From positions 247,972-311,971 of the forward strand of contig NZ_JBNWEO010000007.1 in assembly GCF_050496765.1 (NCBI RefSeq): a stretch of DNA of 64,000 nucleotides, read 5' to 3'. Position 1 is the stretch's first letter; each line of letters opens with the position of its first letter. The stretch comes from JAEVLT01 sp050496765. GTDB lineage: Bacteria; Bacillota; Bacilli; Bacillales; Cytobacillaceae. Of this stretch, positions 25,184-33,482 are shown one piece after another. The position numbers and the translations under genes are program-made. Under the pieces are notes generated by a model. It was not told the origin of the DNA. It did not search any database and saw nothing but the letters and a program-made list of their open reading frames with translations.

Positions 25184-25984
25184 CTATTTCACTAACATAT
25201 ACAGAAGGAAAACGACTGCTAAGACAAAACGATAATAGGCAAATGGCTTCAATTTTATTTTCGAAATAAGCTTCAAGAACACTTTAATAACAACTAAGGC
25301 AACAATAAACGCGGTAATAAAACCGACTCCAAAGAATGGAATATCGCTTGGCGATAAATATTTGTAGCTTTTTACCAAATCAAGTCCGGAAGCTGCGACC
25401 ATCATTGGCACCGCAACAATAAATGTAAAATCCGCAGCTACGCGATGGCTTGTCCCTGCAAGAATACCGCCGGCAATCGTTGAACCTGAGCGAGAAAACC
25501 CTGGCCACAGTGCTAAAACTTGATACAAACCAACCACAAAAGCCTGTCGATAGGTTAATGAATCCAGATCGGTGGTCGGGTTGGGTTTTTTTCGATTTTC
25601 GGCAACAATCATTAAAATACCACCGGCAACGAGCCCAATTAATACAGTTGTTGGCGAAAAAAGATACGCTTTAATCGCATCACGGGCAATCAAGCCAATG
25701 ACAACCGCCGGAATCATCGCTAAAATGACGTGAATAAAATTTAAGCCTTGGCGCTTTTCTTTTGAAAAAACTCCTTCGATCAATACAATGAAACGCCGCC
25801 AATAGACAACAACAACAGCAAGAATGGATCCGAGTTGGATAAAAATTTCAAATGTTTTCGATGCTTCCCCCGTATAGTTGAGAAGATCTCCTACTAAAAT
25901 TAAATGCCCTGTAGAGGATACAGGAAGAAACTCAGTCAGACCTTCGACCATTCCCAAAATGATGGCTGTAATGTAATGAAACAA
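25184..25984 (-). CDS. uppP: Undecaprenyl-diphosphate phosphatase UppP/BacA
   Basis: Membrane enzyme of 266 residues that dephosphorylates undecaprenyl diphosphate to recycle the lipid carrier for cell-wall synthesis; extra copies give bacitracin tolerance. Family motifs: EGLTEFLPVSSTGHLIL with the catalytic Glu/His region, and PGFSRSGSTIAGGIL with the Arg-containing PGxSRSG motif. About seven or eight helices. TTG 25984 is chosen because AGGAGG stands just upstream and because it gives the family's normal length; a 36-residue N-terminal extension looks non-coding. Confidence 0.92.
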   Translation of the reverse strand: MFHYITAIILGMVEGLTEFLPVSSTGHLILVGDLLNYTGEASKTFEIFIQLGSILAVVVVYWRRFIVLIEGVFSKEKRQGLNFIHVILAMIPAVVIGLIARDAIKAYLFSPTTVLIGLVAGGILMIVAENRKKPNPTTDLDSLTYRQAFVVGLYQVLALWPGFSRSGSTIAGGILAGTSHRVAADFTFIVAVPMMVAASGLDLVKSYKYLSPSDIPFFGVGFITAFIVALVVIKVFLKLISKIKLKPFAYYRFVLAVVFLLYMLVK

Positions 25985-26096
25985 TGTGACTTCCTCCTTA
26001 TTCGTGCAGCTCCTAAAAATGGTATCATACTTACTTACTCTAACCGACCTAGCCGCTATAATGCAATCATTTAAACGCTTGTAGCAAAACAATTTT

Positions 26097-26951
26097 TCAG
26101 CTTAACTGTTTGCGAATAATCGGCTTTGACAATGGCAGCTTTCCTTCGACTAACTCTTGTTCAGGATGGCCAAGGGCATAGCCTTGTCCAAGTTGAACTC
26201 CTAGGTTTTGTAAAAACCGCAATTCTGATATGGTTTCAATTCCTTCAGCAATCACTAAGGTTTCCGATTGCAAAGCAAACTCCAGCAGCAGTTCAACCAA
26301 GTGCTGCTGTGTCGGGTGTTCTTCAATCTTTCGAATCAGCGATTTATCAATTTTAATAAACTCCGGTTTTAAATAGCCTAATGTTTTCAAACTGTTATAC
26401 CCCGTCCCGGCGTCATCTACCGCAATCCGGAATCCTTGGCGGCGGTAGTGGCCAACGATTTTTTCAAATTGTTCATAATCAATAACGGCTTCTTTTTCCG
26501 TTAATTCCAACACAATTTGATCTGGGGATAGACCATAACGATCCAAAAGTTCTAACGTCTTTCCGCTTCTGTAAGAAGGATCGGCCAACACTTGCGGCTG
26601 GATATTCAAAAATACCAACTTTCCTTGAAATTGGGGAGACGTTTCAATTTGCCTTGAGTATCGTTCAAGTGAAAGGTTCCGCAGAAATTGTTCGATTCCA
26701 AAAACAGCCCGACTGCTTCCTACATAGTCATAAAACTTTTCGGTTGTCGGGAAATGCGGTGAACGATCAGGACGGTTGAGAACTTCAAAACCCATCGTGG
26801 CGCCATGCCCCAGTGAAAGAATCGGTTGAAAAAAGGTCGTTATTTTTTTGGCATTCATTAAGGTTTTAAGCTCCCGCTCACGGCTGTATTCCTGATAAAA
26901 CCGTTCCCGATTTACATGCAAAAAGCGAAGATAGTCGAATAGTTTTTTCAT
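26097..26951 (-). CDS. EAL-domain protein, probable cyclic-di-GMP phosphodiesterase
   Basis: Stand-alone EAL protein of 284 residues, cytosolic. The signature reads GFEVLNR (EVL in place of EAL). The other catalytic positions look intact: NIQPQV (Asn), LELTEKEA (Glu), AVDDAGTGYNSL (Asp-Asp), FIKIDKSLI (Lys), IAEGIE (Glu) and QGYALGHP (Gln). It should therefore be able to hydrolyse cyclic-di-GMP, although a receptor role cannot be excluded. About 35 residues precede the domain with no sensory module. ATG 26951 follows AAGGTGG. No GGDEF gene is nearby. Confidence 0.87.
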   Translation of the reverse strand: MKKLFDYLRFLHVNRERFYQEYSRERELKTLMNAKKITTFFQPILSLGHGATMGFEVLNRPDRSPHFPTTEKFYDYVGSSRAVFGIEQFLRNLSLERYSRQIETSPQFQGKLVFLNIQPQVLADPSYRSGKTLELLDRYGLSPDQIVLELTEKEAVIDYEQFEKIVGHYRRQGFRIAVDDAGTGYNSLKTLGYLKPEFIKIDKSLIRKIEEHPTQQHLVELLLEFALQSETLVIAEGIETISELRFLQNLGVQLGQGYALGHPEQELVEGKLPLSKPIIRKQLS

Positions 26952-27029
26952 TTTGCCACCTTTAAAATTGTCTGATTTGCCACAATTAATTATAAAGCAA
27001 TCCTTTCAGCTTTCTTGTAAATTTTTCGT

Positions 27030-27056
27030 AAAAAAAACACCCTTAACGGGTGAATT
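27030..27056 (-). terminator. Terminator of the MerR-type gene
   Basis: CACCC-TTAAC-GGGTG stem followed on the minus strand by eight T residues, directly after the stop codon. Confidence 0.8.
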
Positions 27057-27819
27057 AGATGTTCATTCCTGTATAGGTCAGCACTGCATCTCTCAAAAAT
27101 TCTGCGGCTCCAGGTTGGCCCTTGTCATAATAGTCTTTAAACCGTTCGTCACTCACATACATTTGTACAATTCCAACATGTGCTTCCTTCGTGTAAACAT
27201 CCCAATAAAAACTTAGCCACTGTCGGTGCAAATCAGCTGTTTTTTGCGCAAGATCACTGGATGGATCCCCTGTTTGATAGGCGGCATAAAGGGTTTCCAG
27301 AATTTCATCGGCTAACTTCGTAACAACTTCATATTGCTCCTGGGTTATTCCCTTTATCTTTTGATTTGAGCGGTCCACCGCCTGATCACCAAACTTTTTA
27401 CGAACTTCCTCTCCGTAATTCTTTTCGTTTTCTTCAATCAGTTTCGTTTTAAAGCCTTCAAATTTTTCCTGATCTGTCATTTTTATTCCCCTCTCAGCTG
27501 AAGCAATCGTTTTTTTAACATTGGCAATTAATAAATCCAATTGCTTTCTTTTTTCCAGAAGCTGATCATGGTGCGTTTTCAGTGCTGCAAGTGCGTCAAA
27601 AGTAGGGGAAGTTATGATTAGTTTAATCTTTTCCAGGCTGTCCCCAAGCTCGCGATAAAAAAGAATTTGCTGGAGAATTTCAACTTCCTCGCGCCCATAC
27701 TTCCGGTAACCAGATGAACTGATTTCAGCCGGCTTTAGAATTCCAATTTCATCATAATACCGGATGGTTCTCGCGCTGACCCCCGCCAACTCCGCCAGTT
27801 TTTGCACTGTGTATTCCAT
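27055..27819 (-). CDS. MerR-family regulator with TipAS drug-binding domain (Mta-like)
   Basis: Regulator of 254 residues matching B. subtilis Mta in length and layout. The N-terminal MerR winged helix (YTVQKLAELAGVSARTIRYYD, IGILKPAEISSSGYRKYG) leads to a long antiparallel coiled coil (about 75-108) and a C-terminal TipAS antibiotic-recognition domain (from about 115: MTDQEKFEGFKTKLIEENEK, WLSFYWDVYTKEAHVGI, MYVSDERFKDYYDK). Such proteins activate multidrug-exporter genes and their own promoter. ATG 27819. The promoter just upstream has the 19-bp spacer and dyad expected for a MerR target, so autoregulation is very likely. No exporter is adjacent. Confidence 0.9.
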   Translation of the reverse strand: MEYTVQKLAELAGVSARTIRYYDEIGILKPAEISSSGYRKYGREEVEILQQILFYRELGDSLEKIKLIITSPTFDALAALKTHHDQLLEKRKQLDLLIANVKKTIASAERGIKMTDQEKFEGFKTKLIEENEKNYGEEVRKKFGDQAVDRSNQKIKGITQEQYEVVTKLADEILETLYAAYQTGDPSSDLAQKTADLHRQWLSFYWDVYTKEAHVGIVQMYVSDERFKDYYDKGQPGAAEFLRDAVLTYTGMNI

Positions 27820-27843
27820 ACGTCTTCAGCTCCTTCCATTTTC

Positions 27844-27874
27844 ACCATACACTTTTACGTAACGTAAAGGTCAA
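27844..27874 (-). promoter_or_regulatory. MerR-type promoter with 19-bp spacer
   Basis: On the minus strand TTGACC (-35) and TATGGT (-10) are separated by 19 bp, the elongated spacing typical of MerR-controlled promoters. The spacer contains the dyad CTTTACGT-TACGTAAAAG. Confidence 0.75.
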
Positions 27875-27996
27875 TTAAAAAATGTCGTTGATTGGAAAAA
27901 ATCCGGGATAATCGCAAATCAGTCATTGCTATTGCCTAAATAAGATTGACCTGTTTGACTGATACTATAGAAAGAACAAAATAAGGAGGGATCAGC

Positions 27997-28401
27997 ATGT
28001 TCAATCAATTGTTCCCAGCAACAGCAACCAAAGTGAATGGAAATACACCGGATTATATCAATGAAGCAATTCAAAGGAAAATCGCGGAAAATATACGTCT
28101 TTTTAAAGAAAAGGATAAAACGGAAATCAAACAGCGGCTTGAAGAATTGGATTTTGAATGGGATACTGAACGGGTGCTTGAGACCAATTTGTCAATCATT
28201 ACTCTCATCTCTTCCATTTATGGGCTGACAAAAAATCGGGCATGGATGCTAGTATCCGGAACTGCAAGTGTATTTATGATCCAGCATGCCTTGCAAGGCT
28301 GGTGTCCCCCATTGTCGCTGATCAGGAGGCTTGGTATCCGGACAGCTGAGGAAATTGATCAGGAAAAAGACGGCTTAAAACAACTGTTTTTGGAAAAATA
28401 A
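27997..28401 (+). CDS. DUF2892/YgaP-like membrane protein
   Basis: Protein of 134 residues. The C-terminal half has the two-helix DUF2892 pattern ending in a conserved Cys-Pro (IITLISSIYGLTKNRAWMLV, then FMIQHALQGWCPPLSLIRRLG), as in the membrane tail of YgaP-type rhodanese proteins, but no rhodanese domain is present. The N-terminal 60 residues are charged and helical (INEAIQRKIAENIRLFKEKD). ATG 27997 follows AAGGAGGG. It is divergent from the MerR-type gene. Function unknown. Confidence 0.75.
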   Translation: MFNQLFPATATKVNGNTPDYINEAIQRKIAENIRLFKEKDKTEIKQRLEELDFEWDTERVLETNLSIITLISSIYGLTKNRAWMLVSGTASVFMIQHALQGWCPPLSLIRRLGIRTAEEIDQEKDGLKQLFLEK

Positions 28402-28407
28402 CCCTTT

Positions 28408-29265
28408 TTACTCCCATCTATTTGATCGTCTTCGGCGGAACGCGTTGATTTGATAGAAGAAAAACGCCAAACATAGGGTTAAGAGTGAAAAAAAGAGCGC
28501 TACAGTGGCGAATGCAAACACATAGGCATTGTACTCGGCAATTTTTCCAATCACTTGCTCACTAGGAATTCCGAAAAATTTTGCAACCACATTAAACAAA
28601 AACAAAATGAAAAAAATCGCTGCCAGGCCGTTCGCTGAATTGCGCATATCTTCCCTGCTCAAAGCAATATGGGAAGATATGCTAATCGCCGCAAGCAAAA
28701 AAAGCCAAAACGATGGCCGAATGATATTCTCCATTGTAAAAAAACTTTTGCCAATGACCAAAGCCGCTCCTGTCGTAATCGTCCATCCATTGAAGCTCAC
28801 GTTCCCCGTTATGAGAAGCTGCTGAACCTCCGTTTGAAAAGCCGTGAACGATTGCGGCACCAAGTAATACATGCCTAGAAGCAATGCGGCAATTCCACTA
28901 AAAAGCGGACCCACCCCGATAAAAAAATTCCCTACCCGCTGGTAAAGGCTGTTGCGATTGTATTCATGTTCCACATAGCCGAGCACTCCATCCGGGCTGT
29001 TCAATTGCAGCAGCTTCACCCTTGTTACCCGGTGTCCCCAGAGAAAACACATCAGCAAATGCCCCAATTCATGAACCGGAGTCCCGAGCCACGCCGTCAG
29101 CATGACACCCTTTCGTCCGAAGGCGCGAACAAGCAGCCAATTGGACAACTTCTCAAGATAACCCAAAAGAAGACCGCACGCAATCAGCACACCAAGCAAA
29201 TAAACCAATTGAACGAAACTCATCCAAACCATCTGAAAAATCGATACAGCCACATTCATTTTCAT
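28408..29265 (-). CDS. Membrane protein with HExxH motif, M50-like putative metalloprotease
   Basis: Integral membrane protein of 285 residues with seven or so hydrophobic segments. LGTPVHELGHLLMCFLWGH (about 61-79) carries HELGH inside a membrane helix, as in M50/site-2-type proteases. The segment YVEHEYNRNSLYQRVGNFFIG resembles the region after the first motif in some M50-like proteins. A clear second metal motif (NxxPxxxxDG) is not visible, so activity is uncertain. The stop lies 7 nt from the convergent DUF2892 gene. A methyltransferase gene lies 11 nt upstream on the same strand, so the two may be cotranscribed. Confidence 0.65.
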   Translation of the reverse strand: MKMNVAVSIFQMVWMSFVQLVYLLGVLIACGLLLGYLEKLSNWLLVRAFGRKGVMLTAWLGTPVHELGHLLMCFLWGHRVTRVKLLQLNSPDGVLGYVEHEYNRNSLYQRVGNFFIGVGPLFSGIAALLLGMYYLVPQSFTAFQTEVQQLLITGNVSFNGWTITTGAALVIGKSFFTMENIIRPSFWLFLLAAISISSHIALSREDMRNSANGLAAIFFILFLFNVVAKFFGIPSEQVIGKIAEYNAYVFAFATVALFFSLLTLCLAFFFYQINAFRRRRSNRWE

Positions 29266-29276
29266 TCCCTCACTCG

Positions 29277-29876
29277 TTAGCCAAACCGGTAAATTAAAAA
29301 CCGTTCATATGGATCATGTTTCAGTAAATTTTGCAAACCCACTTCCAGCTTCAATTCAAATGGTGAGTATTTTTCCAAAAAATAAACATACTCATCTGCC
29401 GGGTAATACAAAATGAGTTCCATCTCCCTTGGTGATTTTTCAAACGAAAGCAGCAAATTGTTGACGACTGTGCGAAAAATTTCAACGGAAAACGGATTAA
29501 AAAAATAAAAGCGATTGTCCCGGGGGTCAAACGGATACTCTTCTGCTTTACCATAAAAAAATTCGATCTTCTTCGTCTTTTTACAGTACCGTTTCAAATT
29601 ATCAAGCGCCTTTTGGTAAAGCATTTCATTCATTTCGACGCCGATCGCCGCGGCACCTGAAACATAATGAAAAAAGAAATTGAGCCGCCCTTTTCCAGAG
29701 CCAAAATCGACGATGCGGTCGCTGTCTCTTAACTCGTACTTTGCCATCAATTCCTCAAGGGCACAATACGGAGTCGGCTCGTAGCGGTGGTAATGGAAAG
29801 AGGGATAAAAGCCTTGCTGTTCCTCACTCGTCTTGATGTTTAACAATTTTTCATAAAAATATTCCTTCATATGCAT
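29277..29876 (-). CDS. Class I SAM-dependent methyltransferase
   Basis: Protein of 199 residues with a Rossmann-type methyltransferase core. Motif I is IVDFGSGKGRLNFFF (about 54-68), the acidic end of strand 2 is GVEMNEMLY, and motif IV-like FYFFNPFSVEIF follows. The substrate is unknown; the NPF(S) sequence after strand 4 resembles the NPP(Y/F) type seen in N-methyltransferases but is not exact. Start ATG 29876; a second ATG two codons later is equally possible. Upstream lies an EamA transporter gene 16 nt away on the same strand, so a small operon is likely. Confidence 0.78.
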   Translation of the reverse strand: MHMKEYFYEKLLNIKTSEEQQGFYPSFHYHRYEPTPYCALEELMAKYELRDSDRIVDFGSGKGRLNFFFHYVSGAAAIGVEMNEMLYQKALDNLKRYCKKTKKIEFFYGKAEEYPFDPRDNRFYFFNPFSVEIFRTVVNNLLLSFEKSPREMELILYYPADEYVYFLEKYSPFELKLEVGLQNLLKHDPYERFLIYRFG

Positions 29877-29892
29877 TCCCGTTCCAATCTGT

Positions 29893-30792
29893 CTAAACCT
29901 TGTTTTCTGATAGCATCTCGGCGTTCATGTCGATTCGTTCGCTTACAAAGGTAGAACCAAGAATCAAAGCCCCGCCAATCATTTGCAGTGGACTCATACT
30001 TTCGCCAAGAAAAACAGCCGCAATCAACACCGCTGAAATCGGATCGATGTAACTGAGTACAGCGATCGTCTGCCCCTTCAATTCCTTTAATGAAGTAAAG
30101 TAGAAAAAGTACGCAACACCCGTATGAATGATTCCAAGCATAACGATAAAAGTAACCGACTGGGCGGATATGCCGGATAAATTCAAATGATCTTTGAAAA
30201 AAGTGTACGGCAGCAACACGAGCGAGGCAACCAGTAATTGAATCAATGTTGTCTCAAATCCGGAAAGATTTTTAATAAATTTATTCATTAAAATGGCGCT
30301 GGCATACAGGGCCGCAGCCGATAGGCCGTAGAGAATCCCGATGGCATGGTTGTAGGTTCCTCCGGCCGCTCCGCTTTTGTTTAGGTTGACAACAAGAAAC
30401 AAACCGATCATCGCGGTAAGAATGCTGCCCACTTTGACGGGCGTCAGTTTTTCTTTTAACACAAACGGCGCTAACATCATGACAAACACCGGGGCAAAAT
30501 AATAGCTTAACGTCGCATTGGAAACAGTTGTATATTTATAGGCTTGAAACAAAAAAATCCAGTTAAAGCCAATCGCTGCTCCGGAAAGCAGCAGCAGCCA
30601 GCCATTTTTCTTCAGCGACTCCCAAGATGTCTTCTTCTGCTTCAGGAAGACGCTGACGATCAATAGGAACAAACTGCCGATCATTCCTCTCAAAAACGCA
30701 ATCCCGCTAGAAGGCAAATCTACATTTTTCACAAACACGCCGATGCTGCCAAAAATCAACATCGCTGTAACCAGTTTCAGCTTTCCTTTCAC
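29893..30792 (-). CDS. EamA/DMT-family transporter
   Basis: Ten-helix drug/metabolite transporter of 299 residues made of two EamA repeats. Characteristic parts are FLRGMIGSLFLLIVSVF in the first half, the helix 3-4 segment AYKYTTVSNATLSYYFAPVF, and ISAVLIAAVFLGESMSPLQ in the second half. The direction of transport and substrate are unknown; amino acid or metabolite export is usual for the family. A GTG start at 30792 has GGGGGAG upstream. It leads a probable operon with a methyltransferase and the M50-like protein. Confidence 0.88.
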   Translation of the reverse strand: MKGKLKLVTAMLIFGSIGVFVKNVDLPSSGIAFLRGMIGSLFLLIVSVFLKQKKTSWESLKKNGWLLLLSGAAIGFNWIFLFQAYKYTTVSNATLSYYFAPVFVMMLAPFVLKEKLTPVKVGSILTAMIGLFLVVNLNKSGAAGGTYNHAIGILYGLSAAALYASAILMNKFIKNLSGFETTLIQLLVASLVLLPYTFFKDHLNLSGISAQSVTFIVMLGIIHTGVAYFFYFTSLKELKGQTIAVLSYIDPISAVLIAAVFLGESMSPLQMIGGALILGSTFVSERIDMNAEMLSENKV

Positions 30793-30979
30793 CTTGTCCC
30801 AGCTCCCCCATTTTTTTAGCTACTCACCATTCGCCTTTTATTTGTATTATACATGATCTGGTGCCACTTTGAATTTATCCGAAATGCTCGATTGAAAAAG
30901 CAGGTTTTTAGGCATCCGAAATAGAAGTAGTAATAGGTTTATAGATAAATTTTATGATTCTTATAAGGAGGAAGCACAG

Positions 30980-32146
30980 ATGCGGAACAAGGAAATGCTG
31001 CTTATCCCCGGGCCGACGCCGGTTGTCGATTCGATTTACGATGCGCTTGCATCCGAAACACGGAGCCATACCGATCCACGGTTTGTCGCCATTTATCGCA
31101 GTGCAATTGAAAAAACAAAAGAAATGCTGAAAACAGACGGTGAAGTGTTTGTCATCAGCGGTTCAGGCACATTGGCAATGGAGATGGCTGTTGTCAATAC
31201 GGTCCAGGCTAGGGAAAAAATGTTGGTCATCAGCCAAGGGTACTTTGGCGATCGATTTAGCAAATTGGCGGAAGCCTATGGAATCGAAGTCGATTGTATT
31301 CAATCTGAATGGGGAAAACGAGTGAACCCGGAAGATGTCGAGAAAACGCTTGCTGATGGTTCCTTCAAGGCGGTCACCATCACCCATGCCGACACTTCGA
31401 CTGGTGTATCGGCCAATTTGGAAGCGCTTATTCCGATCATCAAAAAACACGGTGCACTTGTCATCCTTGACGGGGTTTGTGCAACAGCGGCAATGGAAGA
31501 AGATATGAGCAAAACCTATGGCAGTCCGGAAGCGAAAATTGATATTGTTTTAACCGGTTCACAAAAAGCGATCGGCGTTCCTCCAGGTTTGGCCATTGTC
31601 GCGTTTAACCAATCTGCCCTCGAAGTCCGCAAGCAAATCGAACGGGTGCCTGCTTACTATTGCGATATTTACAATTGGCTTCCGATTATGCATGACCCGG
31701 GAAAATATTTTGCCACACCGCCAGTTAACCTCATTTATGCCTATGATGAAGGTATGAGGCTTGTTTTGGAAGAAGGCATGGAGCAGCGGCACAAGCGGCA
31801 CAAGGCACTGGGCAAAGCAGTCAGAGGCGCGTTGGCCATCTACGGTATGCGCGCGCTGGCTGAAGAAAGCGATGCGGCCTGGACGTTAAGCTGTATTCTC
31901 TACCCTGAGGGGGTAAACGATTCAGTGTTTCGTTCGGCGTTAGCTGAAAAAGGCGTGATTGTCGCAGGCGCGCTTGCCCACTTGGCAGGCAAAGCGTTCC
32001 GCATCGGCCACATGGGCAATGCAACAGAAGAAATGCTTGAAAAAGCAATTGTCTTAATTGGGGAAACGCTGAATGAAATGGGGTTATCCGTCGACCCTTC
32101 TGAAGCAGCAGCTCGGTTTCGCGAGCTGACTTACGTTCAAGCGTAA
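30980..32146 (+). CDS. Class V PLP aminotransferase (alanine/serine-glyoxylate type)
   Basis: Pyridoxal-phosphate enzyme of 388 residues of the SPT/AGXT group. The start MLLIPGPTPV, the SGSGTLAMEMA phosphate-binding loop (60-70), the cofactor-binding Asp in VILDGVCA (164) and the Schiff-base Lys in LTGSQKAIGVPPG (196) are all present. Relatives include alanine-glyoxylate aminotransferase and PucG, a ureidoglycine-glyoxylate aminotransferase; no purine-catabolic neighbours help decide. ATG 30980 follows AAGGAGG. The last codons (LTYVQA) and the stop lie within the first copy of a short tandem repeat that continues downstream, so the C-terminus may have been altered by repeat expansion. Confidence 0.87.
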   Translation: MRNKEMLLIPGPTPVVDSIYDALASETRSHTDPRFVAIYRSAIEKTKEMLKTDGEVFVISGSGTLAMEMAVVNTVQAREKMLVISQGYFGDRFSKLAEAYGIEVDCIQSEWGKRVNPEDVEKTLADGSFKAVTITHADTSTGVSANLEALIPIIKKHGALVILDGVCATAAMEEDMSKTYGSPEAKIDIVLTGSQKAIGVPPGLAIVAFNQSALEVRKQIERVPAYYCDIYNWLPIMHDPGKYFATPPVNLIYAYDEGMRLVLEEGMEQRHKRHKALGKAVRGALAIYGMRALAEESDAAWTLSCILYPEGVNDSVFRSALAEKGVIVAGALAHLAGKAFRIGHMGNATEEMLEKAIVLIGETLNEMGLSVDPSEAAARFRELTYVQA

Positions 32147-32262
32147 CTGTGGCTTACGTTCAAGCGTGCGTAGCCGTGGCTTACGTTCAAGCGTAACTGT
32201 TTGACGCAGCGCAGTTTGGCTAGCTGACTTAGGTTCGAGCGTAACTGTTTGACGCAGCGCGG
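32127..32262. repeat. Short tandem repeat around the aminotransferase stop codon
   Basis: CTTACGTTCAAGCGT recurs at about 32130, 32154 and 32180, with a variant (CTTAGGTTCGAGCGT) near 32228. A longer piece, GTAACTGTTTGACGCAGCGC, occurs twice. The first copy encodes the end of the aminotransferase. Confidence 0.75.
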
Positions 32263-32296
32263 TTTGGCTCCTATGGTCAAACCGTGCTTTTTTCTT
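32258..32296 (+). terminator. Terminator of the aminotransferase gene
   Basis: CGGTTTG and CAAACCG pair across an 11-nt loop, followed by TGC and seven T residues. Confidence 0.7.
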
Positions 32297-32368
32297 TTTC
32301 ATGGTGACTCCATTATTATACATAGCACTCGATCTGAACTCACAGTTGCTGGTTTCTTTTTATTTGAC

Positions 32369-32530
32369 GGGAAACGATGGCGCTCAGCGACCGCTTCACC
32401 CTTTTTTTCCGGTTGACGGGCGTTGAGGCAGGTGCTTATCGACCGCTACACCCTTTTTTTCCGGTTGATGGGCGTTGAGGCAGGCGATCAACGACCTTTC
32501 CTCCCTTTTTTTCCGGTTGACGGGTCTTGG
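32369..32530. repeat. Tandem array C: about three copies of a 52-bp hairpin unit
   Basis: Two good units begin GGGCGTTGAG at about 32418 and 32470, exactly 52 bp apart, with a diverged unit before and a partial one after (32521). Each has GGGC at its start, GACC 23-26 nt in, then a C/T-rich tract ending CCGGTTGA. In the second unit GGGCGTTGA pairs with TCAACGACC. The frame is the same as in arrays A and B. Confidence 0.75.
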
Positions 32531-32545
32531 CATCAACCATTCTAC

Positions 32546-33391
32546 CTAATTTTTGTCTTTTAAAAAGGTCTCCACAGCAGACGTCATCTCCTTCGCTTCA
32601 CCCGAGGCATGGCTGTCCCCCAGCAGCTTTGTCACTTCGCTGTGGGTAAGGGTTTTGCTTTCAAAGACTTCCACCCGGTTACCCGCCAGCTGTGTTCTCT
32701 TCACAAAACCGGCAACTGAAGCCGCTCTCCTTGTGACCAGCAGCATCGGCGGGAGATTTTTTTCAGCCGCATACGCTAAAGGAGATGCTTGCTTCCACAC
32801 CTTTGGATCCGCTCCGAATACTTTTTTATAACTCCCCAGCCACTGAATGAATTCAACCAGATCAACAGGTCCCTCCAAATTGACAATCGAGTGGATTGAT
32901 TGGGGCGACAGCCCAGCCTTTTGCAAATACTTTGGGTTGGTGCCAACCAACATGATCAAGTGGCCGCCGGCAGAATGCCCCATCAAATTGATCTTGCGAC
33001 GATCGAGTTGATACTCACCCGCATGGCTGTCCACCCATTTTATCGCAAGAGCCACATCGCTTGCCATTTCCTCATATGTAGCTTTTGGCGAGAGACGATG
33101 GTTGATGGAAATGAAGACATAGCCCTTTTTTATAAAAAAATTCGGCTTTTCTGCGACATTTTCCTTATTTCCCCCTGTCCATCCCCCGCCATGAACATAA
33201 AGGATCACCGGCAGTTTTTTCCCTATTGGAATCCTTTGAGGCATATAAATATCGAGTTTCTGTTCCAGTTTGTCTCCATATTGAATATTTTCAATCTTAT
33301 CGATTTGCTGATTCTTTTGCAGCCAAAAAGAGATTCCCGCTGCAATTAGTACAATGCAAAGGGCAAGCCCAATACCTGTCTTTAGCTTCAT
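32546..33391 (-). CDS. Alpha/beta hydrolase, membrane-anchored esterase (BD-FAE/HSL-like)
   Basis: Predicted esterase of 281 residues. A single N-terminal hydrophobic segment (about 5-23) acts as signal anchor, so the enzyme faces outside. The oxyanion-hole motif is LYVHGGGWTGGNK (HGGGW) and the nucleophile elbow is LMGHSAGGHL (Ser near 142). The catalytic His is probably in LTHSEVTKLLGDSHASG. These features fit the carboxylesterase/lipase group related to feruloyl esterases. The natural ester is unknown. ATG 33391. The gene is convergent with the aminotransferase across array C. Confidence 0.83.
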   Translation of the reverse strand: MKLKTGIGLALCIVLIAAGISFWLQKNQQIDKIENIQYGDKLEQKLDIYMPQRIPIGKKLPVILYVHGGGWTGGNKENVAEKPNFFIKKGYVFISINHRLSPKATYEEMASDVALAIKWVDSHAGEYQLDRRKINLMGHSAGGHLIMLVGTNPKYLQKAGLSPQSIHSIVNLEGPVDLVEFIQWLGSYKKVFGADPKVWKQASPLAYAAEKNLPPMLLVTRRAASVAGFVKRTQLAGNRVEVFESKTLTHSEVTKLLGDSHASGEAKEMTSAVETFLKDKN

Positions 33392-33482
33392 TCCCGCACC
33401 TGCTTACTATTTTTCCACCTCTTGTTGGGCTCGCAACCGATCCACAACTTGATGCTGTCGGCCAACTGACTAATTTGTCCCA

